DNA of 61,513 nt, from the NCBI GenBank assembly GCA_035762175.1, contig DASTPP010000117.1:1-61513 (forward strand), read 5' to 3'. This stretch comes from DASTPP01 sp035762175 (GTDB lineage Bacteria; Myxococcota_A; Polyangia; Polyangiales; Polyangiaceae). Made by a program: the position numbers and the translations under genes. The notes beneath the pieces are model-generated. The model worked only from the letters and a program-made list of their open reading frames with translations. It ran no database searches and was not told where the DNA came from. Position 1 is the stretch's first letter. Each line of letters begins with the position of its first letter. Positions 9,410 to 18,733 of the stretch are shown here, piece after piece.

Positions 9410-12400
9410 ATGGCAAACGACGAGACGCCGAAGAAGAAGAAGAGGGGGCGCGCTTCTCCCGTGCCCGACGTGTCGAGGCGTGGCTTTCTCAAGGCCACCG
9501 GCCTGGCCTTTTCGGCCGGGGCGCTGAGCGACTGCAAGCCCGGCGCCCAGGGCGAGGGGGGCTCGGGCGGCGAAGACGAGCTCCGCGCGCCTCTGGCCCT
9601 GCCCGACTTCACCGTCGACGTCGTCCGGCCCGACGACATGGTGGTCTTGACGATCGGGTTCATCAACCTCGAACGCGACGCGACGGGCAAGAGGCTCGTG
9701 CGCATCAACCCCCTCGCGACGAGCTACTTCGTCGTCACCTTCCCGCCGCAGCACCTCTTCGAGGCCGCCTTCGCCGAGACCAACCCCGCCGCGGCCGAGA
9801 CGCCCCCCGTCGCCGCGCTGCTCTCGGGCCCGAGCCGCGTCGTGCTCAAGCTGCCCCCGTCGGCCGCGCCGCCCGACTTCAACTCGAAGGCGCTGCTCGC
9901 CGCCTTCCGCCAGTGCGACATGCACCTCGCGCCGGCCGCCGCCTACAACCCCCCGCTCGGCGAGACCGCGCGGCTCGAAGGCCCGGCCGATCGCGAGCCC
10001 CTCTCGGCCGTCGACGCCGGCCGCGCGCGCCGCCTCGCGAACCGCCGCCGGGCGGGCGCCGCGCCCGAGGGCGACGCGTCGCTCGTCGCCGCCGGCACCG
10101 GGGGCAGCGGCCCCGGCCCGACGCCCGTCCCCCAGCCGCCGCCGGTGCTGAGCAAGACCGCCGCCGACGTCACCGCCCTCGAGCTGCCCTTCCGCCTCCT
10201 GCTCTCGCCCCGGCCCGGCAGCGCCTGGGCGCACGAGCACGAGCCCTTCGTCTCGCCGGCCACCGGCCGCACCGAGCTCTGGCACACCCGCCTCGGCGCC
10301 CGCATCGTCGTCGGCGGCCAGCCCGACGTCCGCGAGACGCCCGGCGCCACGCGGCCGCTGCGCGCCATCTGGACGCGCGACCCGGGCTTCGACCCGAACA
10401 ACCCGCTCAAGGTGCTGCCGCAGCCCCTCTTCAACTCGCCGACCTCGGTCACGCTCGCCGACTTCCCCTTTAAGTCGCTCACCGAGCAGAACCGCGCCGA
10501 GATCGTGCACCAGTCGAGCAACTACGCCGCCGACGTCGAGCCCGTCTCGGCCCTCACGGCCAAGCGCCTGATGCTCACCTCGGTCGGCGGCTGGCTCGAC
10601 GTGCGCGGCGACTGGGGCTTCGCCTCGACCACCGGCCTCATGAAGTGGGAGCACCGCGCGACGCAAGGCCGCGACCACTTCGTCCGCGTCGAAGAGGCCG
10701 CCTACGCGCACACCGGGCACAAGGTCGTCTTGGTCACGATCACCGAGCGCAAGGTCAAGGCCGAGAAGCCCTTCACGGCCTACCTCTGGCAGCGCCAGTT
10801 CATCGTCTGCCGCAACCCCGTCGTCTCCTTCTCCGACCCCTCGGGCGCCTTCAGCCCGGCGAAGAACGCCGCCCTGCGGCGAATGCCCTTCCGCACCCTC
10901 GAGCTGAAGACGCTCGTCACGCCGAACCTGTCGCCGATGCCCGGCGGCGCCAACGTCTTCGTGCCCAAGATCAACGGCGAGATCGTGGCCGGCGGCCAGC
11001 CGCTGCGCTTCGTCTTCGAGGGCACCGACTGGGAGGGCAACGTCGTCCGCTTCACGACGCCCCTCGTCGTCATGAAGGCCAACGCGGGCGCGGTCTCCGT
11101 CGCCGACGCCAACGCCGGCAAGAACCAGCTCGCCGCGCTCGCCGACCGCGCCCCCTTCGAGGGCCAGCGCGTCGCGCTCGCCCCGGCGACCGCGAACGAC
11201 CCGACCAAGGTCGAAGACACCACCTACGAGGTCACCGACATGGTCTTCGCCCTGGCGGTCGACGCGGGCTTCGACCCGAAGGTGCCCTTCTTGCCCTTCG
11301 TCGACGAGGCCAAGATCACCATCGAGGCGGTGCGCCACCTCGCCCAGGCCTCGGCGCCGCAGCGGGTCAAGTTCCCCGACGTGTATGCCAACAACGGCTT
11401 CGGCGGCGCGAACGCGGGCGAGGTGCTCTTCGAGCTCGTCAACGCCCAGACGATGAGCTTCGCCGGCTCGAGCGAGCGCTCGGGCGGGTTCTTGACCCCC
11501 GATCTTCACATCAAGGGCGTCTCGCGCAAGAACGGCCCCGTCGGCGGCAACCTGAGCACCGTCGCGAGCAACCAGTTCAACCCCCAAGACTTCTTCGGCG
11601 CCCTCGCGTCGGCCAAGCTCTTCGGCACCTTCGCCCTGCCCGACGTGCTCGAGGCCCTCGGCCTCGATCTGAGCAAGGCCCCGAAGTTCGTGACCCAGGC
11701 CCTCGACGACGCGACGGCCCTGCTCGTCGATCTGCAGAAGATCATCCAGGCGCTCACCGAGCTCGGCGAGAACCCCGACGGCTTCGTCGCGAAGGCCGAG
11801 CAGGCCATCGACGACCTCGTCTCGGGCGCGCTCGACGCCGTGCCCGCGTCGGTGGGCGAGCTGCTCGCCGCCCTCGACGATCTGCCCGCCCAGCTCAGCG
11901 CCCTGCCCCTGCCCGACGGCGCCCGCCGCGAGCTCGTCAAGCGCGCCGAGCTGGTGCGCTCGGCCTTCGACGGCGCCATGGGCACCCTCGTCGACCTCTT
12001 CAACGCCTACCAGAAGGCCGAAGAGCTCGCCAAGAACCTCACCGTCAACCTCGAGTGGAAGACCGCGCTCGCGCCCTTCCCCAAGAGTGACCCCATCTTC
12101 GAACCGAAGCCGGGCGGGGGCCTTCTGCTCGGCGTCGAGGTGCGCGGCAAGGCGACGGCCGGCAAGCCCGCCGGCGTCGATCTCGTCTGCAGCCTCGAGA
12201 AGTTCGACATCAACCTGATCGCGCCGGCGAACTTCATTCAGCTCAAGTTCGACAAGCTGCAGTTTCGCGTCGCCAACGGCAAGAAGCCCGACCTCGACGT
12301 CGTCTTCGGGGGCATCAAGTTCGTCGGGCCCCTCTCGTTCGTCGAGAAGCTCAAAGAGATCATACCCCTCGACGGCTTCAGCGACCCGCCCAACCTCGAG

Positions 12401-13072
12401 GTCGGCCCCGAGGGCGTCACCGCCCGCTTCTCGCTGCCGATACCGGCGGTCGCCGTCGGCGTCTTCAGCCTCGAGAACATCTCGGTCGGCGCCGGCTTCA
12501 AGGTGCCCTTCATCGGCGCCCAACCCCTCAGCGTCAACTTCTTCTTCTGCACCCGCGAGGCGCCCTTCACCCTCACGGTCTGCATGCTCGGCGGCGGCGG
12601 CTTCTTCGGCATCGAGCTGACCCCCGACGGCGTGCACCTCATCGAGGCCGCCCTCGAGTTCGGCGCCAACCTCTCGATCGACCTCGGCGTCGCCTCGGGC
12701 GGCGTCAGCATCATGGCCGGCATCTACTTCAAGTGGGAGGACGGCGCGGTCGAGCTCACGGGCTACCTGCGCATCCGCGGCGAGGTCGACGTGCTCGGCC
12801 TCATTCGCGCCTCGATCGAGCTGTACCTCGAGTTCCAATACCTGGCCGTCGCGGGCAAGCCCGGCAAGGTCTGGGGCCGCGCCACCATCGAGATCGAGAT
12901 CGAGATCGTCTTCCTCAGCTTCACCGTCACGGCCACGGCCGAGAAGCGCTTCTCGGGCTCGAACGAGGACCCGACCTTCGCCGACGTCATGGGCCCCTGC
13001 GACCCCTTGCTCGAGCCCGCCTGCGACCCGACCTACTCGCCCTGGCACGAGTACGTCGAGGCCTTCGTCTGA
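9410..13072 (+). CDS. Giant Tat-exported protein of unknown function
   Basis: Protein of 1220 aa. The ATG follows GAGGG closely. A basic N-terminus (PKKKKRG) leads to a twin-arginine signal, SRRGFLKATGLAFSAGALSDC, with Cys at the end, so it may be a Tat-exported lipoprotein. Residues 50-470 are mixed and Pro-rich. About 760-890 is helical and coiled (ALGLDLSKAPKFV, DDLPAQLSALPLPDG). About 910-1190 is dense amphipathic beta structure, rich in alternating hydrophobics (VSIMAGIYFKWEDGAVEL, IEIEIEIVFLSF). The C-terminus ends in a Cys-containing CDPLLEPACDP segment. I recognise no named family or catalytic motif. Just 41 bases separate it from another giant gene. The pair looks like two parts of one assembly; that is inference. 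Confidence 0.85.
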   Translation: MANDETPKKKKRGRASPVPDVSRRGFLKATGLAFSAGALSDCKPGAQGEGGSGGEDELRAPLALPDFTVDVVRPDDMVVLTIGFINLERDATGKRLVRINPLATSYFVVTFPPQHLFEAAFAETNPAAAETPPVAALLSGPSRVVLKLPPSAAPPDFNSKALLAAFRQCDMHLAPAAAYNPPLGETARLEGPADREPLSAVDAGRARRLANRRRAGAAPEGDASLVAAGTGGSGPGPTPVPQPPPVLSKTAADVTALELPFRLLLSPRPGSAWAHEHEPFVSPATGRTELWHTRLGARIVVGGQPDVRETPGATRPLRAIWTRDPGFDPNNPLKVLPQPLFNSPTSVTLADFPFKSLTEQNRAEIVHQSSNYAADVEPVSALTAKRLMLTSVGGWLDVRGDWGFASTTGLMKWEHRATQGRDHFVRVEEAAYAHTGHKVVLVTITERKVKAEKPFTAYLWQRQFIVCRNPVVSFSDPSGAFSPAKNAALRRMPFRTLELKTLVTPNLSPMPGGANVFVPKINGEIVAGGQPLRFVFEGTDWEGNVVRFTTPLVVMKANAGAVSVADANAGKNQLAALADRAPFEGQRVALAPATANDPTKVEDTTYEVTDMVFALAVDAGFDPKVPFLPFVDEAKITIEAVRHLAQASAPQRVKFPDVYANNGFGGANAGEVLFELVNAQTMSFAGSSERSGGFLTPDLHIKGVSRKNGPVGGNLSTVASNQFNPQDFFGALASAKLFGTFALPDVLEALGLDLSKAPKFVTQALDDATALLVDLQKIIQALTELGENPDGFVAKAEQAIDDLVSGALDAVPASVGELLAALDDLPAQLSALPLPDGARRELVKRAELVRSAFDGAMGTLVDLFNAYQKAEELAKNLTVNLEWKTALAPFPKSDPIFEPKPGGGLLLGVEVRGKATAGKPAGVDLVCSLEKFDINLIAPANFIQLKFDKLQFRVANGKKPDLDVVFGGIKFVGPLSFVEKLKEIIPLDGFSDPPNLEVGPEGVTARFSLPIPAVAVGVFSLENISVGAGFKVPFIGAQPLSVNFFFCTREAPFTLTVCMLGGGGFFGIELTPDGVHLIEAALEFGANLSIDLGVASGGVSIMAGIYFKWEDGAVELTGYLRIRGEVDVLGLIRASIELYLEFQYLAVAGKPGKVWGRATIEIEIEIVFLSFTVTATAEKRFSGSNEDPTFADVMGPCDPLLEPACDPTYSPWHEYVEAFV

Positions 13073-13113
13073 GCCCCGCCCGCGTCCACGCCCGCCCGGA
13101 GTCTGCCCCCACC

Positions 13114-16100
13114 ATGGCCACCGAAATCCTCTGGACTGCCCTGCCCAACGGCCTCGTCGCGACGGCCGGCGCCCTGCGCCTCTCGGTCTTCGTCTCGCCC
13201 CGCGTCTCGACCGGGCCCACCCTCGCCGGCTCGACCTTCGAAGCCTGGGCCGCGCGGCCCGTGCCCGCCTTCCAGGTCGCCTACGAGGGCGGCCCCACGG
13301 TCGACGCCGTCTACGCGCCCGGCGACTGGCCCAGGCCCGACGCGGCGCTCTACCAGACCCTGCTGCCGCCGACCACGCCGACCACGCCCTACGCCTTCAA
13401 GAACCACGCGGCGCGCAAGCTGCGCTCGTACTCGGTCCGGCGAGCGCTCAACGTCGTGCGCTCGGTCTACAACGAGGTCGCCGTCGCCTCGGGCGTCGAG
13501 TTCCCCTCGATGGCGAGCCCGCCGCCGCAGCTCGCCGCCCTGTTCGATGCCCTGTCGGTCTTCGTGCCCCGAGAGCGCGACGGCAAGTCGGTGCTCGGCG
13601 AGCTCGCGCGCCTCGACGATCTCGAAGCGCAGAAGCGCATTCAGGCGCTCGTGCCAGACCCCGCGCTCGCCGACCGCGCCTACCAGATGTACCGCGCCTA
13701 CCGCTTCTACAAGCGCGACGCCCGCGACAGCTACGACGACTCGCAGCCGCTGCCCGCGCGCCCGCCCCCGCCCAAGCCCGACTTTCACCAGATCGTCGCC
13801 GCCCTCGGCGACTACCCCACGCTCTTGCGCGCGCTCGGCTTCGTCTACGACTACGTCGTGCCGCCGCCGCCCGCCGCCCTCGCCGAGGGGCGCCTGCGCC
13901 TCGTGCCCCTCGCGCCGCCCGCCGGCGCCGTCTCGCACTGCCCCTTCACCGAGTACCGCCTCGCCAACGGCGGCTTCTTCGCCCGCTCGAAGTCGCCCGA
14001 GCTCAAGGACGGCGTCTTGCAGCTCGGCCAGCCCGACTTCTTCGAGATCTACCAGGTCGACGCCGACGGCTCGATCCTCAAAACCTGGGATTATGCGATC
14101 AACATGGTGCGCCGCCAGAACGTGCAGCACGACGCGCCCGAGCGCGAGAGCCTGCCCGCGCAGCGCACCGGCGGCATCAGCGTGGCGCAGTTCAACCGGT
14201 CTGACTCGACCAAGGCCCGCCTCTCGGCCGCCGCCGTCAACCACGCGAACCCCGGCGACGCCTCGCTCGACGCGCACGATCTGCGCCGCGGCTACCGCCT
14301 CGACGTCAAAGACGCGAGCGGCACCTGGCGCTCGATCTGCGCCCGCGTCGGCACGATGACCGTCGCCGGCGTCGAGCTGCCGCCCGCCAAGCCCGACCGC
14401 GAGGGCTACATCAAGAGCAGCGCCGCCTCGAGCTCGGCCAAGCCCGGCGAGCCCGACGACCTCTACCTGCACGAGGCGCTCTGCGGCTGGGACGGCTGGA
14501 GCGCCGTCGCCTCGCGCCCCGGCCGCACCATCACCTTCGACGAGGGCCCGAACCACGAGCAGGTCTCGCGCGTCGGCTACGTCAAGAACGAGCCGGCGAC
14601 GGGCGTGCCGCTCTCGGGCGCGTTCCGCGCCGCGCCCCGCTCGCTGCCCCGGCTGCGCTTCGGCGCCCCCTACGCGCTGCGCGCCCGCGTCGTCGATCTC
14701 GCCGGCAACAGCCTCGGGCTCGACGACAAGATGCCGCCCAACGCCTGGGAGTCTCCGCCCCTCGTCTACCGCCGCTTCGAGCCCGTCGCGCCGCCCGTGC
14801 TCGTGCCGCTGCGCCCGGTGACCGAGGGCGAGTCGCTCGAGCACATGGTCATTCGCAGCAACTTCGACCAGAGCGCCGGCGACTACGCCAGCTCGCTCGG
14901 CCCGGCCTACCTCGGGCACAACGAGCGGCACGTCGCGCCGCCCAAGACCACGCAGATCATGGCCGAGACCCACGGCCAGCTCGACGGGCTCGACCCGCAG
15001 CTCGCCTACAACATCTCGGTGAAAGAGGCCGGCACCTTCTTCGACACCGAGATCTTCGACTACGCGACCGGCACCAAGGTGCCCGTCGCCGACATCGAGC
15101 TCGTCACCCCCGCCGCCTGCCCCCCCGCGCTCGCCAAGAGCCTGCCCATCACGCCCCGCGGCGCCGAGCTCGGCCCGGGCCAGTACGTCATTCACAAGGG
15201 GCCCACGATTCAGCTGCCCTACCTGCCCGACCCGCTCTCGCGCGGCATGGTCGTGCAGGGCCTCGACCCCGCCGGCCCCGTCACCATACCCTTCGGCGGC
15301 GCGTGGCCCGACTTCGGGTGCTTCCGCGTGCGCGCCGTCGAGGCCGGGGGCGCCTCGGTCGGCTGGTCGTACGCGGCCGGCGAGCTGCGCGCGAGCCTGC
15401 CCAAGGCCACCATTTTGCGCCTGCGCTTCAGCTCGCTACCCGACGCCGACCGCCTGCACGAGCTCGCGCACTGGCCCACCATTCAGTCGGGGCCGGCGGC
15501 GCTGCAGGCCGCGGCCAAGGCCGGCTTGCACTGGATGTTGACGCCCGCCCGCGAGCTCGTGCTCGTGCACGCCGTGCAGCAGCCGCTCAAGCAGGCCGAG
15601 TTCACGCTCGCGGCGTACCCCTCGCCCAGCCGCGGCCCGGGCGACACCTTCGTGAACCTGCGCGGCGACGTGAAGGTGCACGGCCGCAGCACCTCGCAGC
15701 TCGACGTCCGCGCCGAGTGGACGGACACGCTCGATCTCGTCGACAAGCCTGGCCCCGTCGACCAAGGCTACCGCGCGCCCGCCTTCGACCTGGGCGTCGC
15801 CTACGACGATACCGTCGTCACCTTCGGCGACAAGCAGAGCAAGCCCGCCAAGCACGAGTTCGGCGACACCAAGCACCACCTCGTCACGTACTACCCCGAC
15901 GGCACGACGCGCTACCGCGAGTACTTCCCCCTGTCGATCACGGCCGACCCGAAGAACCTGACCCGCGAGGGCGTCGCGAGCGCCGAGATCGTCATTCCTA
16001 GCTCGGCGCTGCCCGAGCCGCCCAAGGTGCTCTACGCGGTGCCCACCTTCCGCTGGGAGCAGTCGGCGAGCGGCTCGACCAAGCAGGCGAAGCGCGTCGG

Positions 16101-17133
16101 CCGCGGCCTGCGCATCTACCTCGACCGGCCCTGGTTCTCGTCGGGCAACGGCGAGCAGCTCGCGATCGTTCTCGAGGTGCCGGGCTCGAGCGACGCCAAG
16201 CGCCTGAAGTACGTGTCCGAGTGGGGCAGCGACCCGGCCTGGGCCACGCAGAAGCCCGCGACGGCGCTGGCGCAGGGGCACTTCGAGGGCGGCGCGGCGG
16301 CCGGGCCCTTCCCGCTGGCTGATGACCCCTCGGTGCAGGTGCTCATCGTCGCCTTCGACCCGCAGTACCACGCGGGCCGCAAGCTCTGGTACGTCGACGT
16401 CGAGTTCGCCCCGTCGGCGCCGTCGTTCTACACCTTCGTGCGCCTCGGCCTCGCGCGCTACCAGAAGCACTCGCTCGGGGGGCTGCACCTCTCGCGCGTC
16501 GTGCGCACCGAGTTCGGCCAGATCATGGCCGACCGCAGCATCTCGATCGCGCCGACCACGCTCGCGACGCGTTTCAACGTCACGCTCGCGGGCGCGGCCG
16601 GCCTGAACGCCTACGGCGAGTCGTACAACGCCAACGATCACCTCCTCGCCAGCCTCGTCACGCCCCTGCCGATCTCGACCGCGGCCGCCGACCGCGAGGG
16701 CGCCGCCGAGCGCGCCGCCGAGCCGGCCAACACCATCATCACGCCCGTGCTCGAGCCCACCATCAACCTCGACGCGGGGCGCTCCTTCCGCGTCACGGCG
16801 CAGTTCGAGCGCCGCGCGCTCGGCGTCGGCGACGAGTTCGACCTCTCCTGGGAGGCCGCCTCGGCCGAGCAGCCGCTCACGCCCTACACGGGCCCGATCG
16901 TGCTCAACCCCCCGAGCAGCCAGCTCCTGTGGAAGGCGCTCGTGTCGATGCCGGTGGCGCCGCAGACGGGCTTTCAGTACCGCGTGGTCGTGCGCGAGTA
17001 CGAGCGCTTCCCCACGGACGCCGAGGTGCAAGACGGCCAGCACAACTACCAGCCGAGTAGCACCACCATCCCGAACGAGCCGCTGCGCTACGCCGAGCGC
17101 GTGAGCTTCGTCGGCACGCTGCCCTTGCCTTGA
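13114..17133 (+). CDS. Giant protein of unknown function, partner of the Tat protein
   Basis: Protein of 1339 aa beginning ATEILWTALPNGL, with no signal peptide, preceded by GGAG. It is predicted beta-rich and multidomain. An N-terminal Trp/Leu-rich strand region (GALRLSVFVSPRV) precedes a helical section with KLRSYSVRRALNVVRSVYNE. Central strands include YALRARVVDLAGNSLG, and the segment DLYLHEALCGWDGWSA is Trp/His-rich. C-terminal beta domains include LLWKALVSMPVAP and FQYRVVVREYERFP. No catalytic signature or coiled coil was identified. It lies in the same transcriptional direction, 41 bases after the Tat protein. It may be cytoplasmic, or exported by its partner or by a non-classical route. 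Family unrecognised. Confidence 0.85.
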   Translation: MATEILWTALPNGLVATAGALRLSVFVSPRVSTGPTLAGSTFEAWAARPVPAFQVAYEGGPTVDAVYAPGDWPRPDAALYQTLLPPTTPTTPYAFKNHAARKLRSYSVRRALNVVRSVYNEVAVASGVEFPSMASPPPQLAALFDALSVFVPRERDGKSVLGELARLDDLEAQKRIQALVPDPALADRAYQMYRAYRFYKRDARDSYDDSQPLPARPPPPKPDFHQIVAALGDYPTLLRALGFVYDYVVPPPPAALAEGRLRLVPLAPPAGAVSHCPFTEYRLANGGFFARSKSPELKDGVLQLGQPDFFEIYQVDADGSILKTWDYAINMVRRQNVQHDAPERESLPAQRTGGISVAQFNRSDSTKARLSAAAVNHANPGDASLDAHDLRRGYRLDVKDASGTWRSICARVGTMTVAGVELPPAKPDREGYIKSSAASSSAKPGEPDDLYLHEALCGWDGWSAVASRPGRTITFDEGPNHEQVSRVGYVKNEPATGVPLSGAFRAAPRSLPRLRFGAPYALRARVVDLAGNSLGLDDKMPPNAWESPPLVYRRFEPVAPPVLVPLRPVTEGESLEHMVIRSNFDQSAGDYASSLGPAYLGHNERHVAPPKTTQIMAETHGQLDGLDPQLAYNISVKEAGTFFDTEIFDYATGTKVPVADIELVTPAACPPALAKSLPITPRGAELGPGQYVIHKGPTIQLPYLPDPLSRGMVVQGLDPAGPVTIPFGGAWPDFGCFRVRAVEAGGASVGWSYAAGELRASLPKATILRLRFSSLPDADRLHELAHWPTIQSGPAALQAAAKAGLHWMLTPARELVLVHAVQQPLKQAEFTLAAYPSPSRGPGDTFVNLRGDVKVHGRSTSQLDVRAEWTDTLDLVDKPGPVDQGYRAPAFDLGVAYDDTVVTFGDKQSKPAKHEFGDTKHHLVTYYPDGTTRYREYFPLSITADPKNLTREGVASAEIVIPSSALPEPPKVLYAVPTFRWEQSASGSTKQAKRVGRGLRIYLDRPWFSSGNGEQLAIVLEVPGSSDAKRLKYVSEWGSDPAWATQKPATALAQGHFEGGAAAGPFPLADDPSVQVLIVAFDPQYHAGRKLWYVDVEFAPSAPSFYTFVRLGLARYQKHSLGGLHLSRVVRTEFGQIMADRSISIAPTTLATRFNVTLAGAAGLNAYGESYNANDHLLASLVTPLPISTAAADREGAAERAAEPANTIITPVLEPTINLDAGRSFRVTAQFERRALGVGDEFDLSWEAASAEQPLTPYTGPIVLNPPSSQLLWKALVSMPVAPQTGFQYRVVVREYERFPTDAEVQDGQHNYQPSSTTIPNEPLRYAERVSFVGTLPLP

Positions 17134-17178
17134 GAGGGCGCTTGACGGCGCCGCCCGCCCGGCCTTGGCTCTCGGGCG

Positions 17179-18543
17179 ATGGCGGCGCGCGCGCGTTCGG
17201 GGGCGGGGTTCGAGGCGAAGCTCGCGCGCATCGCCGAGCTCGGCCGCGGCTCGCCCTCGCCCGAGTGCGCGCGCGAGCTGCGGGGCTTTCTCGCGTCGGG
17301 GCCGGGGCTGGTCGTGGCCGGGGCGGCGCGCGCGGCGGGCGAGCTGGGGCTGGCCGAGCTCGCGCCCGACCTCTTGCGGGCTTACGACCGGCTCTTTGAA
17401 GACCCCGTGAAGGTCGACCCGCGGTGCGCGGGCAAGGTGGCGATCGTCGAGGCGCTGATGAAGCTCGACGCCGGCGGCCCCGCGCCCTTCTTGCGGGGGC
17501 TGCGCCACGTGCAGCGCGAGCCGGCCTTCGGCGGGGCGGTCGACACGGCGCCCGGGCTGCGCGGGCTCTCGGCGCACGCGCTCTTCGGGCGCATGCCCCA
17601 ACAAGAGGCGCTGCTCGAGGTCGTGCCGCTGCTCGTCGACCCCGAGCCGGCGGCGCGCGCCGAGGCGGCGGCGGCGATCGGCGACGGCGCGGGCGTCGAG
17701 ATCGAGGCGGTCTTGCGCCTGAAGGTGCTCGCCGGCGACGCCGAGCCCGAGGTGCTTTCGGCCTGCTTCAAGGCGCTGCTCAAGGCGGGGCGCGAGCGCT
17801 CGATCGCCTTCGTCGCCGAGCGGCTCGACCCGGCGCGCGGGGCCGAGGCCGAGCTCGCCGCCCTCGCGCTCGGCGAGTCGCGCCTCGAGTCGGCGCTGCC
17901 GCCGCTGCGCGACGCGTCCGGCTCGCGCGACCCGGGCCTGCGCCGGGCGGCCCTCGTCGGCCTCGCGCTCGGCCGCACGGCCGAGGGCACCACCTTCCTC
18001 GTCGAGCGGCTCGCGGGCGACGAGCGCGGCGCGCTCGAGGCGCTGACGGCCCTCGCGGTGCACAAGTACGACGAGCGGCTACGCGACCGGGTGCAGCGGG
18101 CGGTCGAGGCGACGGGCAAGCCGCGCCTTCTCGAGGCGTTCCGGCGCGCGTTCGAGGGGCCGGGCGAGCGCTTAGAGCGGCGGTCACGCGAGGGGCCGGG
18201 CGCGCGCCGACGCGCGCCCCCGAAGGGCGGCGAGGCCTGCTCACCCGCTGGCGAGGCTCGCCCGCCCGGTCGAGAGGCTTCGTCGTTCTTCGGCCGGGCC
18301 TCATCGTCACCCGCCGAAGGCCGCCCGACCGGCGGCGAGGCTCCGGCAGCCGCCTCTTTGGTCTGCCCACCGGCCTCGAAGGCGGGCCCGACGACCCCCG
18401 GGGCTTGCTCAACGCCCGGCGAGCTTGTCCAAGCGAGCGGGCAAGCGACCGAATTCACGGACCAGGCTTTTTTGGCTGCCGCCGCGTCGGTAAGGGCGGG
18501 TGGGCAAAGGGGGCAGCCTCGGCGCCAAAGCCGAGGGGGCTGA
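17179..18543 (+). CDS. HEAT-repeat protein with low-complexity C-terminal tail
   Basis: Protein of 454 aa. Residues 1-330 are helical repeats (GLVVAGAARAAGELGLAELA, LVDPEPAARAEAAAAIGDG, DPGLRRAALVGLALGR, ERGALEALTALAVHKYDERL), the pattern of HEAT/armadillo proteins that act as protein-binding solenoids. From about residue 335 the sequence turns into a Pro/Gly/Ser/Arg tail with repeated GEA, PPG and SP elements. That tail may be a disordered extension or simply read-through in GC-rich DNA. It starts 45 bases after the second giant gene and closes the packed block 6627-18543. It is a different HEAT family from the one at 6627. Confidence 0.8.
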   Translation: MAARARSGAGFEAKLARIAELGRGSPSPECARELRGFLASGPGLVVAGAARAAGELGLAELAPDLLRAYDRLFEDPVKVDPRCAGKVAIVEALMKLDAGGPAPFLRGLRHVQREPAFGGAVDTAPGLRGLSAHALFGRMPQQEALLEVVPLLVDPEPAARAEAAAAIGDGAGVEIEAVLRLKVLAGDAEPEVLSACFKALLKAGRERSIAFVAERLDPARGAEAELAALALGESRLESALPPLRDASGSRDPGLRRAALVGLALGRTAEGTTFLVERLAGDERGALEALTALAVHKYDERLRDRVQRAVEATGKPRLLEAFRRAFEGPGERLERRSREGPGARRRAPPKGGEACSPAGEARPPGREASSFFGRASSSPAEGRPTGGEAPAAASLVCPPASKAGPTTPGACSTPGELVQASGQATEFTDQAFLAAAASVRAGGQRGQPRRQSRGG

Positions 18544-18733
18544 CGCCGAAGCCGAACTCGCCAGTGAGCAGGCGCCCCGAGCGGGTGGGCTGGGTGCGGG
18601 GGCCGTTGAGCAGGGTCACGACCCGCTGGGCAAGGCGCGAGTGGCCCAATTCGGCGGGCTCGGGGGGGGCGAGTTTTTTTTAGCAACCAGCCTGGCGGCC
18701 GGACCGATGGGACCAGTGAAAGGAGAGACGACC

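Noticed and set aside
9365..13048. 1227-codon open frame on the minus strand opposite the Tat protein
   Set aside because: Its translation is Arg/Val/Asp/Gly low complexity (VGRVAGGLEQGVAGAHDVG), typical of the antisense of a GC-rich gene. The plus-strand protein has a signal peptide and ribosome-binding site.
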